A stretch of 64,000 nt of DNA, taken from Sulfuricurvum sp. GTDB lineage: Bacteria > Campylobacterota > Campylobacteria > Campylobacterales > Sulfurimonadaceae. Below the pieces are notes generated by a model that was not told the origin of the DNA, searched no databases, and saw only the letters and a list, made by a program, of their open reading frames with translations. The stretch is from positions 1 through 64,000 of the forward strand of contig NZ_JALNYS010000015.1 in NCBI RefSeq assembly GCF_023229695.1. The letters run 5' to 3'. Numbering within the stretch: position 1 is the stretch's first letter; each line of letters opens with the position of its first letter. Shown here one piece after another: positions 42,841 to 50,660 of the stretch. Made by a program: the position numbers and the translations under genes.

Positions 42841-43105
42841 ATCCAAAACGTTTAATACGCAGCTGATAACGGCGCTTCAATTTATCGCACAAAACAATCC
42901 TCACAACGCAAAAGCATTCAAAAAAGAGCTGGATGCGAAAATAGTCGATTTACCTCATTTCCCTTTCAAATTCAGAGAGTCCGAATATTATGACGATGAA
43001 AATGCGCGGGATTTGGTTTTCAAAGGGTATACCATTCCTTATTATGTCGATAGTGTCGGAGATACAATTATCATTTTGAAAATATTTAAGTATCGGTTAC
43101 CGTAA
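42827..43105 (+). CDS. RelE/ParE-type toxin
   Basis: The 92-residue protein has the RelE/ParE fold pattern: SKTFNTQLITALQFIAQNN, AFKKELDAKIVDLPHFPFKFRES, DLVFKGYTIPYYVDSV and TIIILKIFKYRLP. It starts at a TTG overlapping the antitoxin gene. Such toxins cut ribosome-bound mRNA or inhibit gyrase; which one cannot be said. The pair sits in the scar between hypE and hypA. Confidence 0.82.
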   Translation: MRIIKSKTFNTQLITALQFIAQNNPHNAKAFKKELDAKIVDLPHFPFKFRESEYYDDENARDLVFKGYTIPYYVDSVGDTIIILKIFKYRLP

Positions 43106-43118
43106 AAAAATATAGTAG

Positions 43119-43248
43119 ACTTCTTGCATAACCTTGTTATGCAAGAAGTTTTCTGCCTCGAAGAGGCAAGCTTTAGCGCCATAGCGGCTAGCGTAGTGCT
43201 TTGGGCTTTGCTCAAAGCACGTTTAAAAGAGAGTTCTGCAAGAACTCT
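43119..43248 (+). repeat. Multi-hairpin dispersed repeat, family 2, copy 2
   Basis: The element holds a perfect 13-base hairpin ACTTCTTGCATAA/TTATGCAAGAAGT (43119-43149), TGCCTC/GAGGCA (43154-43168), GCC/GGC, GTGCTTTG/CAAAGCAC and a perfect AGAGTTCT/AGAACTCT (43230-43248). The middle part matches the reverse complement of 18514-18606. It fills part of the 317-base gene-free stretch 43106-43423. Confidence 0.78.
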
Positions 43249-43266
43249 AGTGAAGTATTAGACTTT

Positions 43267-43372
43267 CCGTTCGTGGTAAACTTGTCGAACCATGAACGAT
43301 TGACCCTTCGACAAAACAAGGGTACCGATCGTAAAGTGATGTTTTCTTGAGCGCAGGGCGAACTGGAAATTG
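43267..43372. repeat. Dispersed intergenic repeat (CGTTCG.../TGTCGAA type)
   Basis: CCGTTCGTGG...CTTGTCGAACCATGAACG is an imperfect palindrome, followed by CCCTTCGACA and CAGGGCGAAC. Related words occur at 54524-54611 and 56016-56041 (CCGTTCGCC, GTCGAAGGG). This is a degenerate intergenic repeat of a type widespread in bacterial genomes. Confidence 0.6.
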
Positions 43373-43391
43373 GTTGCCGTAAAAAATTTGC

Positions 43392-43397
43392 TATAAT
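43392..43397 (+). promoter_or_regulatory. -10 box upstream of the hypE tail and hypA
   Basis: TATAAT in the AT-rich stretch before the duplicated hypE tail; it could drive intact hypA, which the insertion has cut off from its operon promoter. Confidence 0.4.
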
Positions 43398-43431
43398 ATT
43401 CGGTATAAAAAACCAAATATTAACCCAAAAA

Positions 43432-43521
43432 TACCCTAAAAAGGTTATTTTAAAAAGCCCGTGGGGGACGTTTCGATTTTTAGAGACTCCGAACGGCGAA
43501 TTACTACCGAGGATTTGTTAA
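43432..43521 (+). pseudogene. Duplicate hypE 3' end (hypE')
   Basis: Twenty-nine codons, YPKKVILKSPWG to LLPRIC and TAA, match the end of HypE with two changes, but many third positions differ. The homology appears to begin near 43423, just before this segment. The stop overlaps the ATG of intact hypA exactly as in the hypE-hypA' junction at 42214-42218. It is a relic of a second hypE copy. Confidence 0.85.
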
Positions 43522-43862
43522 TGCATGAGTATTCGATCGTCCAAGCGCTGCTCGATCAATGCGAGAGCTATGCAAAGGTAAACGATGCCGAAAAGATCAC
43601 CCGCGTCGAGATCAAGGTGGGGGTGATGAGCGGGGTGGAACCGCATCTCCTTTCCACGGCATTTGAGACGTTTAGAGAACATACACTCTGCGATTCTGCG
43701 GAGCTGGTGGTGCACATTCAGCCGATTGTCGTCACCTGCCGTTCCTGCCATGCGACCAATGCCCTTGAGAGAGCCCATTATTGCTGTCCGGAGTGCGAGA
43801 GCACCGATGTGCGGGTGGATGAGGGGGAAGATTTGCTGTTAATGCGTTTGGAAATGGAGTGA
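43521..43862 (+). CDS. hypA: Hydrogenase nickel-incorporation protein HypA
   Basis: HypA gives nickel to the large subunit together with HypB. The start MHEYSIVQALL contains the nickel-binding MH(E) motif, and the zinc domain has CRSCHATNALERAHYCCPEC. 113 residues is the usual size. An in-frame extension to 43461 is just the hypE' relic. The stop overlaps the polysaccharide deacetylase start. Confidence 0.96.
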   Translation: MHEYSIVQALLDQCESYAKVNDAEKITRVEIKVGVMSGVEPHLLSTAFETFREHTLCDSAELVVHIQPIVVTCRSCHATNALERAHYCCPECESTDVRVDEGEDLLLMRLEME

Positions 43863-44617
43863 TGCTACCTGCCCGATCCATTCTTTTTTGGATTGCGTGT
43901 CTCTTCCTCTCTCCGTTGGCGGCGGAGCAGAAGATATCGATTTTAGCGTACCACCGCTTTGGGCCGAATGCGCCAGAGCGTATGACGGTGAGCAACCGCG
44001 TATTTGAAACGCATCTGAAATGGTTGCAACAGCATGGGTATGCGGTGATCCCGATGGAGAGGGCGGTGAAATTTCTTCGGGGAGAAGAGGAGATCCCTCT
44101 AAAATCGGTCGTCATTACGGTCGATGACGGCCACAAAAGCGTTTATACCGATATGGCGCCGCTGATCCGAAAATACCGTGTACCGGTGACTCTCTTCATC
44201 TACCCCAGTGCCATTTCGAATGCCAAATATGCGATGACGTGGGATCAGCTCAGAGAACTTGAGGCGACGAAATACTTTAGCGTTGAATCGCACACCTACT
44301 GGCACCCCAATTTTAAGATCGAGAAGCGCAGACTCCCTCCTGCGGAGTATGAAAAACTCGTTGCCGGACAACTCGGCTTATCGAAGTCGGTATTGGAAAA
44401 AGAGATGGGGCATGAGGTGAAGTATCTGGCCTGGGCATTCGGGATTCATGACCTCTATTTGGAAGCGATAGCAAAGAAGTGCGGATATACAGCGGCCTTT
44501 TCTATCGGCCGCCGGCCGGCATCGGCAGAAGAGGGGATGCTGGGGCAGCCCCGATTTTTGATGCAAAACGGGGATGACGCGGCACGATTTGAAACAATTG
44601 TTTTTAATGCAAATTGA
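43862..44617 (+). CDS. Secreted polysaccharide deacetylase family protein
   Basis: The protein has an N-terminal signal (SILFWIACLFLSPLAAEQ) and a NodB-type deacetylase domain: ILAYHRFG, VVITVDDGHKS with the paired Asp of motif 1, and motif 2 VESHTYWHPNF with SHTxxHP. It likely removes acetyl groups from a cell-envelope sugar polymer in the periplasm. The ATG at 43862 overlaps the hypA stop; a GTG at 43859 is the alternative. Its link with hydrogenase genes is probably only positional. Confidence 0.9.
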   Translation: MLPARSILFWIACLFLSPLAAEQKISILAYHRFGPNAPERMTVSNRVFETHLKWLQQHGYAVIPMERAVKFLRGEEEIPLKSVVITVDDGHKSVYTDMAPLIRKYRVPVTLFIYPSAISNAKYAMTWDQLRELEATKYFSVESHTYWHPNFKIEKRRLPPAEYEKLVAGQLGLSKSVLEKEMGHEVKYLAWAFGIHDLYLEAIAKKCGYTAAFSIGRRPASAEEGMLGQPRFLMQNGDDAARFETIVFNAN

Positions 44618-44656
44618 TTTGTTAAAAAAGTGATGCAAGGCGAAAAAAGATTATGG

Positions 44657-44662
44657 TACAAT
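44657..44662 (+). promoter_or_regulatory. -10-like box (TACAAT) before the small membrane protein
   Basis: TACAAT lies 28 bases before the start at 44691, with GGAAGG as ribosome site in between. Confidence 0.4.
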
Positions 44663-44690
44663 GAATTTTAGTTTTATGGAAGGTTTTTAA

Positions 44691-44945
44691 ATGCAAAAAA
44701 ATTTTTCAGGTAAAAATCGAAAACGAAGAAAAATCAAACTCGATGGTACGCTGGAAGATCAGAGAGAGCCGAGTCTGTTTAAACCTTTTATCTATTATGC
44801 GTTGGAAATTTCGCTTCTTTTATTGATAATCGGAACATTTGAATTGAGTATTGACCCGACAACGTGGTCGAACGTAAGCTACATCATCTCTACGATGTGG
44901 GTAACCTATACGACGATAAAACTTTTTCGCGTCCTCACCCGTTAG
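44691..44945 (+). CDS. Small two-helix membrane protein (84 aa)
   Basis: The N-terminal 30 residues are strongly basic (GKNRKRRKIKL), followed by two hydrophobic helices (about 35-52 and 60-78) and a short basic end. GGAAGG lies 7 bases before the ATG. It stands alone between the deacetylase and a dapC-like gene. I do not recognise a family. Confidence 0.7.
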   Translation: MQKNFSGKNRKRRKIKLDGTLEDQREPSLFKPFIYYALEISLLLLIIGTFELSIDPTTWSNVSYIISTMWVTYTTIKLFRVLTR

Positions 44946-45031
44946 AGGGGGATTGGTTCCCCATACCCGCAAAAATTTCTACGATCCGTCAATTGTGACG
45001 GTACTATTTAAAATTTACAGCCTCATATCGC

Positions 45032-45037
45032 TATAAT
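45032..45037 (+). promoter_or_regulatory. -10 box (TATAAT) of the dapC-like operon
   Basis: TATAAT 34 bases before the start at 45071. Upstream, CCGTCA/TGACGG (44986-45001) forms a small perfect hairpin that may end the previous transcript. Confidence 0.5.
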
Positions 45038-45070
45038 ATATCTACACAATTCCATTACAAAGACTGTCCT

Positions 45071-46207
45071 TTGCATTTTGAGCCGTATCCGTTTGAAAAA
45101 TTGACCGCCCTATTGGAGGGGATTACCCCTAATTCTGACTATTCGCCGATTGCTCTCACCATTGGAGAGCCGCAGTTCGAGACTCCCGCATTTATCCAAA
45201 AATCGTTGTGCAAACACTCTGAAGAGCTGCGCCGCTATCCGAAAACGGCGGGGGAGAGCTATTTGAATGAATCGATGCGGGGATTTGTCGCTACCCGTTT
45301 CGGGGTGGAGCTGAAACCTTCTGAGCTGATCAGCACGTTCGGGACGCGCGAGGTGCTTTTTAACTTTCCGCAGTTTTATCTGTTTGATACACAAAATCCC
45401 GTGATGGCCTACACCAATCCGTTTTATCAGATTTATGAGGGCTCAGCGATCGCGTCGCGCGCACGGGTGATCCACCTGAACCTGACCGAGCAAAATAGTT
45501 TTAAGCCGGTGGTTGATGAAGCAAAGTTGGCCGAGTGCGATCTCGTGATCCTCAATTTTCCGAACAATCCGACCGCGTCGGTACTGAGCCTCGATGAGCT
45601 GGGGGAGTGGGTGAAACTGGCCCTCAAACACGATTTTTGTCTCATCAACGATGAGTGCTACAGCGAGATTTATACGGCCGAAAAAGTCCCTTCGCTTCTC
45701 GAAGCGTCGATCCATGTCGGGAATAGGTCGTTTAAAAATGTCCTCGTGATCAACTCGATCTCCAAACGCTCTTCCGCGCCGGGACTGCGCAGCGGATTTA
45801 TCGCCGGAGATGCAGAGATATTAAAAGGGTACGCACAGTACCGCACCTATGTCGGATGTGCGTCTCCGTTGCCGCTTCAGGCTGCCGCCGCGATGGCGTG
45901 GGCCGATGATGTTCATGTTCAGGCTGCGCGGGAGGTCTATGCCCAAAACTTCAAAGCGGCACGGGAAATTTTAGGGGTCGAGAGCTCCGATGCGACGTTT
46001 TATCTCTGGCTTAAAGTTTCTGATCCGCTGGAATTTACCCGGCGCCTGTACCGCGATTATAATGTCAAAGTCCTCCCGGGGGAGTTTTTGGCACGCGAAG
46101 ACAGTTGCGGTGAAAATCCCGGGATCGGATATCTCCGTATCGCCCTCGTCGAAGAGACCGCACGTACGATCGAAGCACTACACCGCCTGAAGGAGGCCCT
46201 CCAATGA
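45071..46207 (+). CDS. dapC: Class I/II aminotransferase, probable succinyldiaminopimelate aminotransferase
   Basis: This PLP enzyme has the fold type I marks: YPKTAGESYLNESM, a YTNPFYQIYEG substrate loop, NFPNNPTASVLS, INDECYSEIY and the PLP lysine in NSISKRSSAPGLRSGF. The pattern fits the DapC-like group that transaminates the lysine/diaminopimelate intermediate. The start is a TTG. It overlaps the next gene by 4 bases. Nearby murC agrees with a cell-wall context. Confidence 0.82.
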   Translation: MHFEPYPFEKLTALLEGITPNSDYSPIALTIGEPQFETPAFIQKSLCKHSEELRRYPKTAGESYLNESMRGFVATRFGVELKPSELISTFGTREVLFNFPQFYLFDTQNPVMAYTNPFYQIYEGSAIASRARVIHLNLTEQNSFKPVVDEAKLAECDLVILNFPNNPTASVLSLDELGEWVKLALKHDFCLINDECYSEIYTAEKVPSLLEASIHVGNRSFKNVLVINSISKRSSAPGLRSGFIAGDAEILKGYAQYRTYVGCASPLPLQAAAAMAWADDVHVQAAREVYAQNFKAAREILGVESSDATFYLWLKVSDPLEFTRRLYRDYNVKVLPGEFLAREDSCGENPGIGYLRIALVEETARTIEALHRLKEALQ

Positions 46208-46665
46208 TCGAGTTGAAAGAAAAAATTTACAAAGCCCAGAGCGAAGGGGACATTGCTGCTCTCTACGTTCTTGAATCCCAGGCGCATGAGAAGTTTGACG
46301 AAGAGACTCTGATGGCCTATTATGCCAATATCCTCGATGTCGCCCTTGAGCGGCTTACCAACGCGCTGGAGAATCTGGAGCGGCTTGATATGAGCGAAGT
46401 GCAGGATTTCGCAACGCTGCGGGCGTTGTACGAGTATGCGATCGAACACTACAGTGCGGGATCGGCAGGTGATGCAAGTGCCTTATTCGAAGTTCTCGGA
46501 GGTTTAAGTGATGACGCCTCTTTCAGCGAAGCGATGAAAATTCACCGGGCGGCATGCGATGCGCGTATACCGTTTGACGATTTCATCGATGAATACGTCG
46601 ATATGAATGCGACTCAAAACGGCGGCAAATTTTATATCAGTTTTTTTAAAAAATCGATTGAGTAG
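46204..46665 (+). CDS. Conserved acidic helical protein of unknown function
   Basis: The 153-residue protein is acidic and almost all helical (IELKEKIYKAQSEGDIAALYVLE), without signal or membrane segment. It overlaps dapC by 4 bases. In the ancestral order it was probably next to murC, now pushed about 4 kb away by the ABC-3C cassette. I do not recognise a domain. Confidence 0.7.
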   Translation: MIELKEKIYKAQSEGDIAALYVLESQAHEKFDEETLMAYYANILDVALERLTNALENLERLDMSEVQDFATLRALYEYAIEHYSAGSAGDASALFEVLGGLSDDASFSEAMKIHRAACDARIPFDDFIDEYVDMNATQNGGKFYISFFKKSIE

Positions 46666-46705
46666 AACTAAAGTATAATGATATTGACTAAAAAAAAGGT
46701 GTCAA

Positions 46706-47671
46706 ATGACTGTTAAAGATGCAATTTTGAAAACTCTTGATGAGATAGATAAACCATCAACCTATCAGGATGTTACAAAATATATTTTAGAGAATAAAAT
46801 ATATGTATTTGACGGGTCTACACCTGATGCAACAGTATCAGCATTATTAGGTGATTTTATTCGTAAGAATGATACGAGAATTGGAAGAACAAAAGAAGGG
46901 CGTACATATTATTACTATTTGACAAAAAATGAAGTAATTAATGAAACTATCGAAGATAGTTTTTCTGAAGAAAAGATTGATGTAAAAAAAAGTAATAAAA
47001 CTGATTTTACAGAAAGAGATCTACATCCGCTCTTTGTAAGTTATCTTAAAAGTAAAAGTATTTATGCAAAGACTATTCTTCATGAAGAATCAAAAAATAG
47101 TAAAGATGATACACAAAAATGGGCGCATCCAGATATTGTTGGTGTGAAATTCGTTAAACTAAAAAGTGATGCAAGCGTCAAACTTCTAAAAACTCTTGAA
47201 AAAAAAGATTCATGTGAGATTGTTTCGTATGAGCTTAAAAAAGAGATAAATTCTGATACTGAACTAAAAAAATGTTATTTTCAAGCAGTATCGAATTCGA
47301 GTTGGGCAAATAGAGGTTATTTAGTTGCTTTTGAAATCGGAGATCACTTGAAAGAGGAGATTGAACGTCTTAATAAAGCTTTTGGAATTGGTGTAATTAA
47401 ATTGCATTCAAATCCATTTGAAAGTCAAATGCTATTTCAATCCTCTTATCGGGACTTAGATTATCAAACGATAGATAAACTTTGCCACATTAACAACAAA
47501 TACAAAGATTTTATAGAGCAAATCGAAAAAATTTTAAATGCAGAAGATAGGTATTTGGATTCGACGATTAATGAATTAAATGGAAAATGTGATCAGTTTT
47601 ATGAAAAAGAGGAAGAAATAGTCAAATATTGTGCTGATAAAAATATTCCGTATGACCAAGAATCAATATAA
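46706..47671 (+). CDS. HrgA-like HARE-HTH domain protein
   Basis: The N-terminus (TVKDAILKTLDEIDKPSTYQDVTKYILENKIY) is a HARE-HTH domain, found in restriction- and chromatin-linked proteins. The centre (DLHPLFVSYLKS, WAHPDIVG, SYELKKEINS, YFQAVSNSSWANRGYLVA) is the COG2958/HrgA domain with a PD-(D/E)XK-like look (D-hydrophobic-VG ... ELKK). HrgA is known from Helicobacter pylori, where it replaces a restriction gene. It is the first of four AT-rich genes in one direction. The role here is probably modified-DNA sensing or cutting. Confidence 0.8.
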   Translation: MTVKDAILKTLDEIDKPSTYQDVTKYILENKIYVFDGSTPDATVSALLGDFIRKNDTRIGRTKEGRTYYYYLTKNEVINETIEDSFSEEKIDVKKSNKTDFTERDLHPLFVSYLKSKSIYAKTILHEESKNSKDDTQKWAHPDIVGVKFVKLKSDASVKLLKTLEKKDSCEIVSYELKKEINSDTELKKCYFQAVSNSSWANRGYLVAFEIGDHLKEEIERLNKAFGIGVIKLHSNPFESQMLFQSSYRDLDYQTIDKLCHINNKYKDFIEQIEKILNAEDRYLDSTINELNGKCDQFYEKEEEIVKYCADKNIPYDQESI

Positions 47672-47681
47672 GGATGTTTGA

Positions 47682-48677
47682 GTGATTGATTTAAGACAGC
47701 AAGCATTTAATAATATCAGTAGAGTATTAGCAATAACACGATTCGATATAGAACAAAGACAGCATATAAATGATTATGGATTAAATATTCATGCAGAAAA
47801 TTATTTTAGAGATGTATTTAGATTTGTTTATGGATATAACTTTGAAAATGCAAACTTTGAAAGTCAGAATATTGCATGTATTGACTTAATTGATAGAAAT
47901 GAAAAAATAGCTTATCAAATTACAACAACAAGAACAAAAGAAAAAATTGAGAAAACATTCAAAGCATTAACAAAACCAGAGTACAAAGAATACACGTTAA
48001 AAATATTTTTTTTACTCGATAAATCAAAACCAGACAAGAAAACTATAGATGAACTTAATAGTTTATATAGTATTGATTTAGAGAATTTATTATTAGATTA
48101 TACTGATTTAATCAGGGATATAAATAATCTTGAAACCACAAAACTTATCGAATTAAATACTAAATATTTTCAAGGAATTGAAAATAAGTATACAGAAGAG
48201 ATGATTTTAAATTTAGTTTTTAAGCATTTAGTTCAAAATCACACCAAAATGAATTTTAATTATGATGATGACTTTGTAAGTATAGATACGAAAGTAAAAT
48301 TAGAGCTGAATAATATAAATGATAGGTTTTCCTCAAAAATAAATAATGGGTTAGATTACAGAGAAATTTTAAATAGTATTGAAGATGAAGAAAATGTATT
48401 AAGTAAGTTACAAAGTTTTGTAATTGAAGTCTTATATAGAAAAGTGTTAATAGATCTGTTGTTTTCTAAAATTTCAAAAAATGAATTAGAGAATTTAACT
48501 ATAACAGAACTTCATCATTTATCAAAAGAATATGCTTTAGATTTTAATAAAATAATTCATAATTTACATATGGAATTAAAAAAGCATATTATCATTGATG
48601 ATTTTAATGCAACAGAAATTAGTTGGATTATTATTGCATTCTTTTTTGAAATTTGTGATGTGGGGATTAAAGAATGA
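47682..48677 (+). CDS. SMEK-domain protein of an ABC-3C system
   Basis: The N-terminal region matches the SMEK domain: HAENYFRDVFRFVYGYNFEN, then IACIDLIDRNEKIAYQITTTRTKEKIEKTF. This D-hydrophobic-D ... aYQIT pattern resembles a restriction-like fold. The remaining 180 residues are helical. The start is GTG with AAGGATG upstream. SMEK proteins are the variable effector or sensor component of the predicted ABC three-component conflict systems. The stop overlaps the next start (ATGA). Confidence 0.85.
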   Translation: MIDLRQQAFNNISRVLAITRFDIEQRQHINDYGLNIHAENYFRDVFRFVYGYNFENANFESQNIACIDLIDRNEKIAYQITTTRTKEKIEKTFKALTKPEYKEYTLKIFFLLDKSKPDKKTIDELNSLYSIDLENLLLDYTDLIRDINNLETTKLIELNTKYFQGIENKYTEEMILNLVFKHLVQNHTKMNFNYDDDFVSIDTKVKLELNNINDRFSSKINNGLDYREILNSIEDEENVLSKLQSFVIEVLYRKVLIDLLFSKISKNELENLTITELHHLSKEYALDFNKIIHNLHMELKKHIIIDDFNATEISWIIIAFFFEICDVGIKE

Positions 48678-48904
48678 TTATGCCTACAAAAATTATACAG
48701 CCTGTTGATAGTCTGATAAGTATATCCGCAACAGTGATAGAAATTTTAAAAGTAAATGGCATGAATATAGATGATTTATTAGAAGAGATAAATATGCGAT
48801 ATTATAAAAAGATTAGCATTGAAAAATTGATTTTATCTGTTGATTTTTTATATATTATAAACAAGATAAAGGATGAGAATGAAATTATTACAATTAACAT
48901 CTGA
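48674..48904 (+). CDS. ABC-3C middle component (MC6-like)
   Basis: The 76-residue protein begins MIMPTKIIQPVDSLISISATVIEIL and has a winged-helix-like pattern (IEKLILSVDFLYIINKI). This start is characteristic of ABC-3C middle component 6, which links the SMEK partner to the ATPase. It overlaps both neighbours, by 4 and 26 bases, so the three proteins are made together. Confidence 0.83.
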   Translation: MIMPTKIIQPVDSLISISATVIEILKVNGMNIDDLLEEINMRYYKKISIEKLILSVDFLYIINKIKDENEIITINI

Positions 48905-50597
48905 AAATCCCAAATTTAGAACAATAAATTTTGAAAGTGGACTTAACATAGTTGTTGGTTCTCAACTAACAGCAGAACAGAAAAAATCAATTAATGGTAT
49001 TGGCAAAAGTATGTCATTGTCATTGATTCATTATATGTTTGGCTCAACATTTAAAACTAAATCAGAAAAAAAATTAGAAGAATATTTAGCTAAATATGGT
49101 GTGTTTGAATTGACCTTTTCACATAAAAAAAAGGAATACAGGATTAGAAAAGATTTTTCTCAATCGGAGTTTTATATTAATGAAGAAAAAATTGCTAAAA
49201 CTAATTATCGTAAAAAATTAAATGAGATTTTTTTAGAGGAGAATTCGACTTTATCGTTCAAACAAGTATTTAATTGTTTTGCCAGACGATACAGTAGTGA
49301 TAATGGTATGATTTATTATAGTAACATACTTACTCAGCAAGGTCGCTCAATAGAAGATTATAAGCAGCAATATACTAATCTATATTTATTGGGAATTGAT
49401 ATGTCTTTGGTCAAAAGAAGTTTTGATATTAAAGAAAGATTATTAAAATTAGAAAGTGCAAAAAAAGCTATTAATGAGTATGAAAAAGCTTTAGATAAAA
49501 CAAATATTAATGACATAAAAGATGAAATTATAAGACTAAATAAACAAGTTGATGAATTCATTATCGCAGAAAACTATGATAAACTCAAAAAAGAGGCAGA
49601 TGCTTTAACGAACGAAATTAATGAATTTAGGAACCAGATATTTTTTACAACTAAAAAATTAAAAATGAAAGAGCTGAACTTTGAAAGTTCAGAGAATACT
49701 AATATAGATATTGAAAAAATTAAAGAACTTTTTAATGAAGCACATTTCTTTTTTGAAAACAAAATTACAAAAAGACTAGAAGATGCTCAAGCTTTTCATA
49801 ATAACTTAATAAATAGTAGAAAAAAAAGGTTAGGTATAGAAATTAGAGATTTAAAAATTTCCCTTGAAAAAATACAATTAGATTTAAATACGGTTTCTAT
49901 AAAAAGAGATAGTATGCTGAAAGACTTAAACAATAGTGGTGCACTTGAAGAGCGAGATAGTTTAAAAGATAGAATAAAGACACTGGAAGCAGAACAAAAA
50001 AACTTAGAAAAGTACGAGCATATCCTAGTTGATTTTAAAAAAGATAAAAGTGACTTGGATGTTAAAAATGCAGTGATAAAACAAGAAAGCATCTCATATC
50101 TTGAAAAAAATCATCAAAAACTAGAACTATTAGAAACTAAATTTAGAGATTTGGTAAAAAAGTTTTATGACAATCAGGGCGGTTCCTTTAAAATTGAAGA
50201 AGCTCCAAATGCAAAATATCTTTTTACTATCAATTCACATATCCCAAAAGAAGGTTCACAAGGAAGAGGTGAGGTTAAATTATTTTGTTATGATGTTTTA
50301 TTGTACCAACTGAATAAAGATTTGTTGAACTTTTTGGCACATGATGGCTGTTTGTTTTCAGAAATGGATAGAAGGCAACGGTCTACAATTTTTAAAATTG
50401 TTTTAGAGCTTGTTAGGGATCATGAATTTCAGTATTTTATAAATATTGGAGATAATACATTAAAAGAGATACTGGATGAAGAGCATGAAATAAATATTTT
50501 GACAGATGAAGAAAAAGAAATAATTAAAAAAAGTATACGACTAGAGTTATCAGATAAAGAACCAAAAGATTGGTTATTTGGAGAAAGTTTTGATTGA
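48879..50597 (+). CDS. ABC-3C ATPase (DUF2326 family, SMC-like)
   Basis: The protein starts with an SMC-like head (FESGLNIVVGSQ ... SINGIGKSMSLSLIHYMFG), where the P-loop is split by a lysine-rich insert. Two long coiled-coil stretches follow (about 180-270 and 300-430). The C-terminal DUF2326 part has RGEVKLFCYDVLLYQL, HDGCLFSEMDRRQ and YFINIGDNTL. I chose ATG 48879 since AAAGGA is 6 bases upstream; ATG 48873 is possible. It completes the ABC-3C cassette and is very AT-rich. Confidence 0.85.
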   Translation: MKLLQLTSENPKFRTINFESGLNIVVGSQLTAEQKKSINGIGKSMSLSLIHYMFGSTFKTKSEKKLEEYLAKYGVFELTFSHKKKEYRIRKDFSQSEFYINEEKIAKTNYRKKLNEIFLEENSTLSFKQVFNCFARRYSSDNGMIYYSNILTQQGRSIEDYKQQYTNLYLLGIDMSLVKRSFDIKERLLKLESAKKAINEYEKALDKTNINDIKDEIIRLNKQVDEFIIAENYDKLKKEADALTNEINEFRNQIFFTTKKLKMKELNFESSENTNIDIEKIKELFNEAHFFFENKITKRLEDAQAFHNNLINSRKKRLGIEIRDLKISLEKIQLDLNTVSIKRDSMLKDLNNSGALEERDSLKDRIKTLEAEQKNLEKYEHILVDFKKDKSDLDVKNAVIKQESISYLEKNHQKLELLETKFRDLVKKFYDNQGGSFKIEEAPNAKYLFTINSHIPKEGSQGRGEVKLFCYDVLLYQLNKDLLNFLAHDGCLFSEMDRRQRSTIFKIVLELVRDHEFQYFINIGDNTLKEILDEEHEINILTDEEKEIIKKSIRLELSDKEPKDWLFGESFD

Positions 50598-50660
50598 GTA
50601 TATTCCACAGAATATGCTGATTGATTATTATAAATTAGATATGCACAATAAGGGAAAAAA

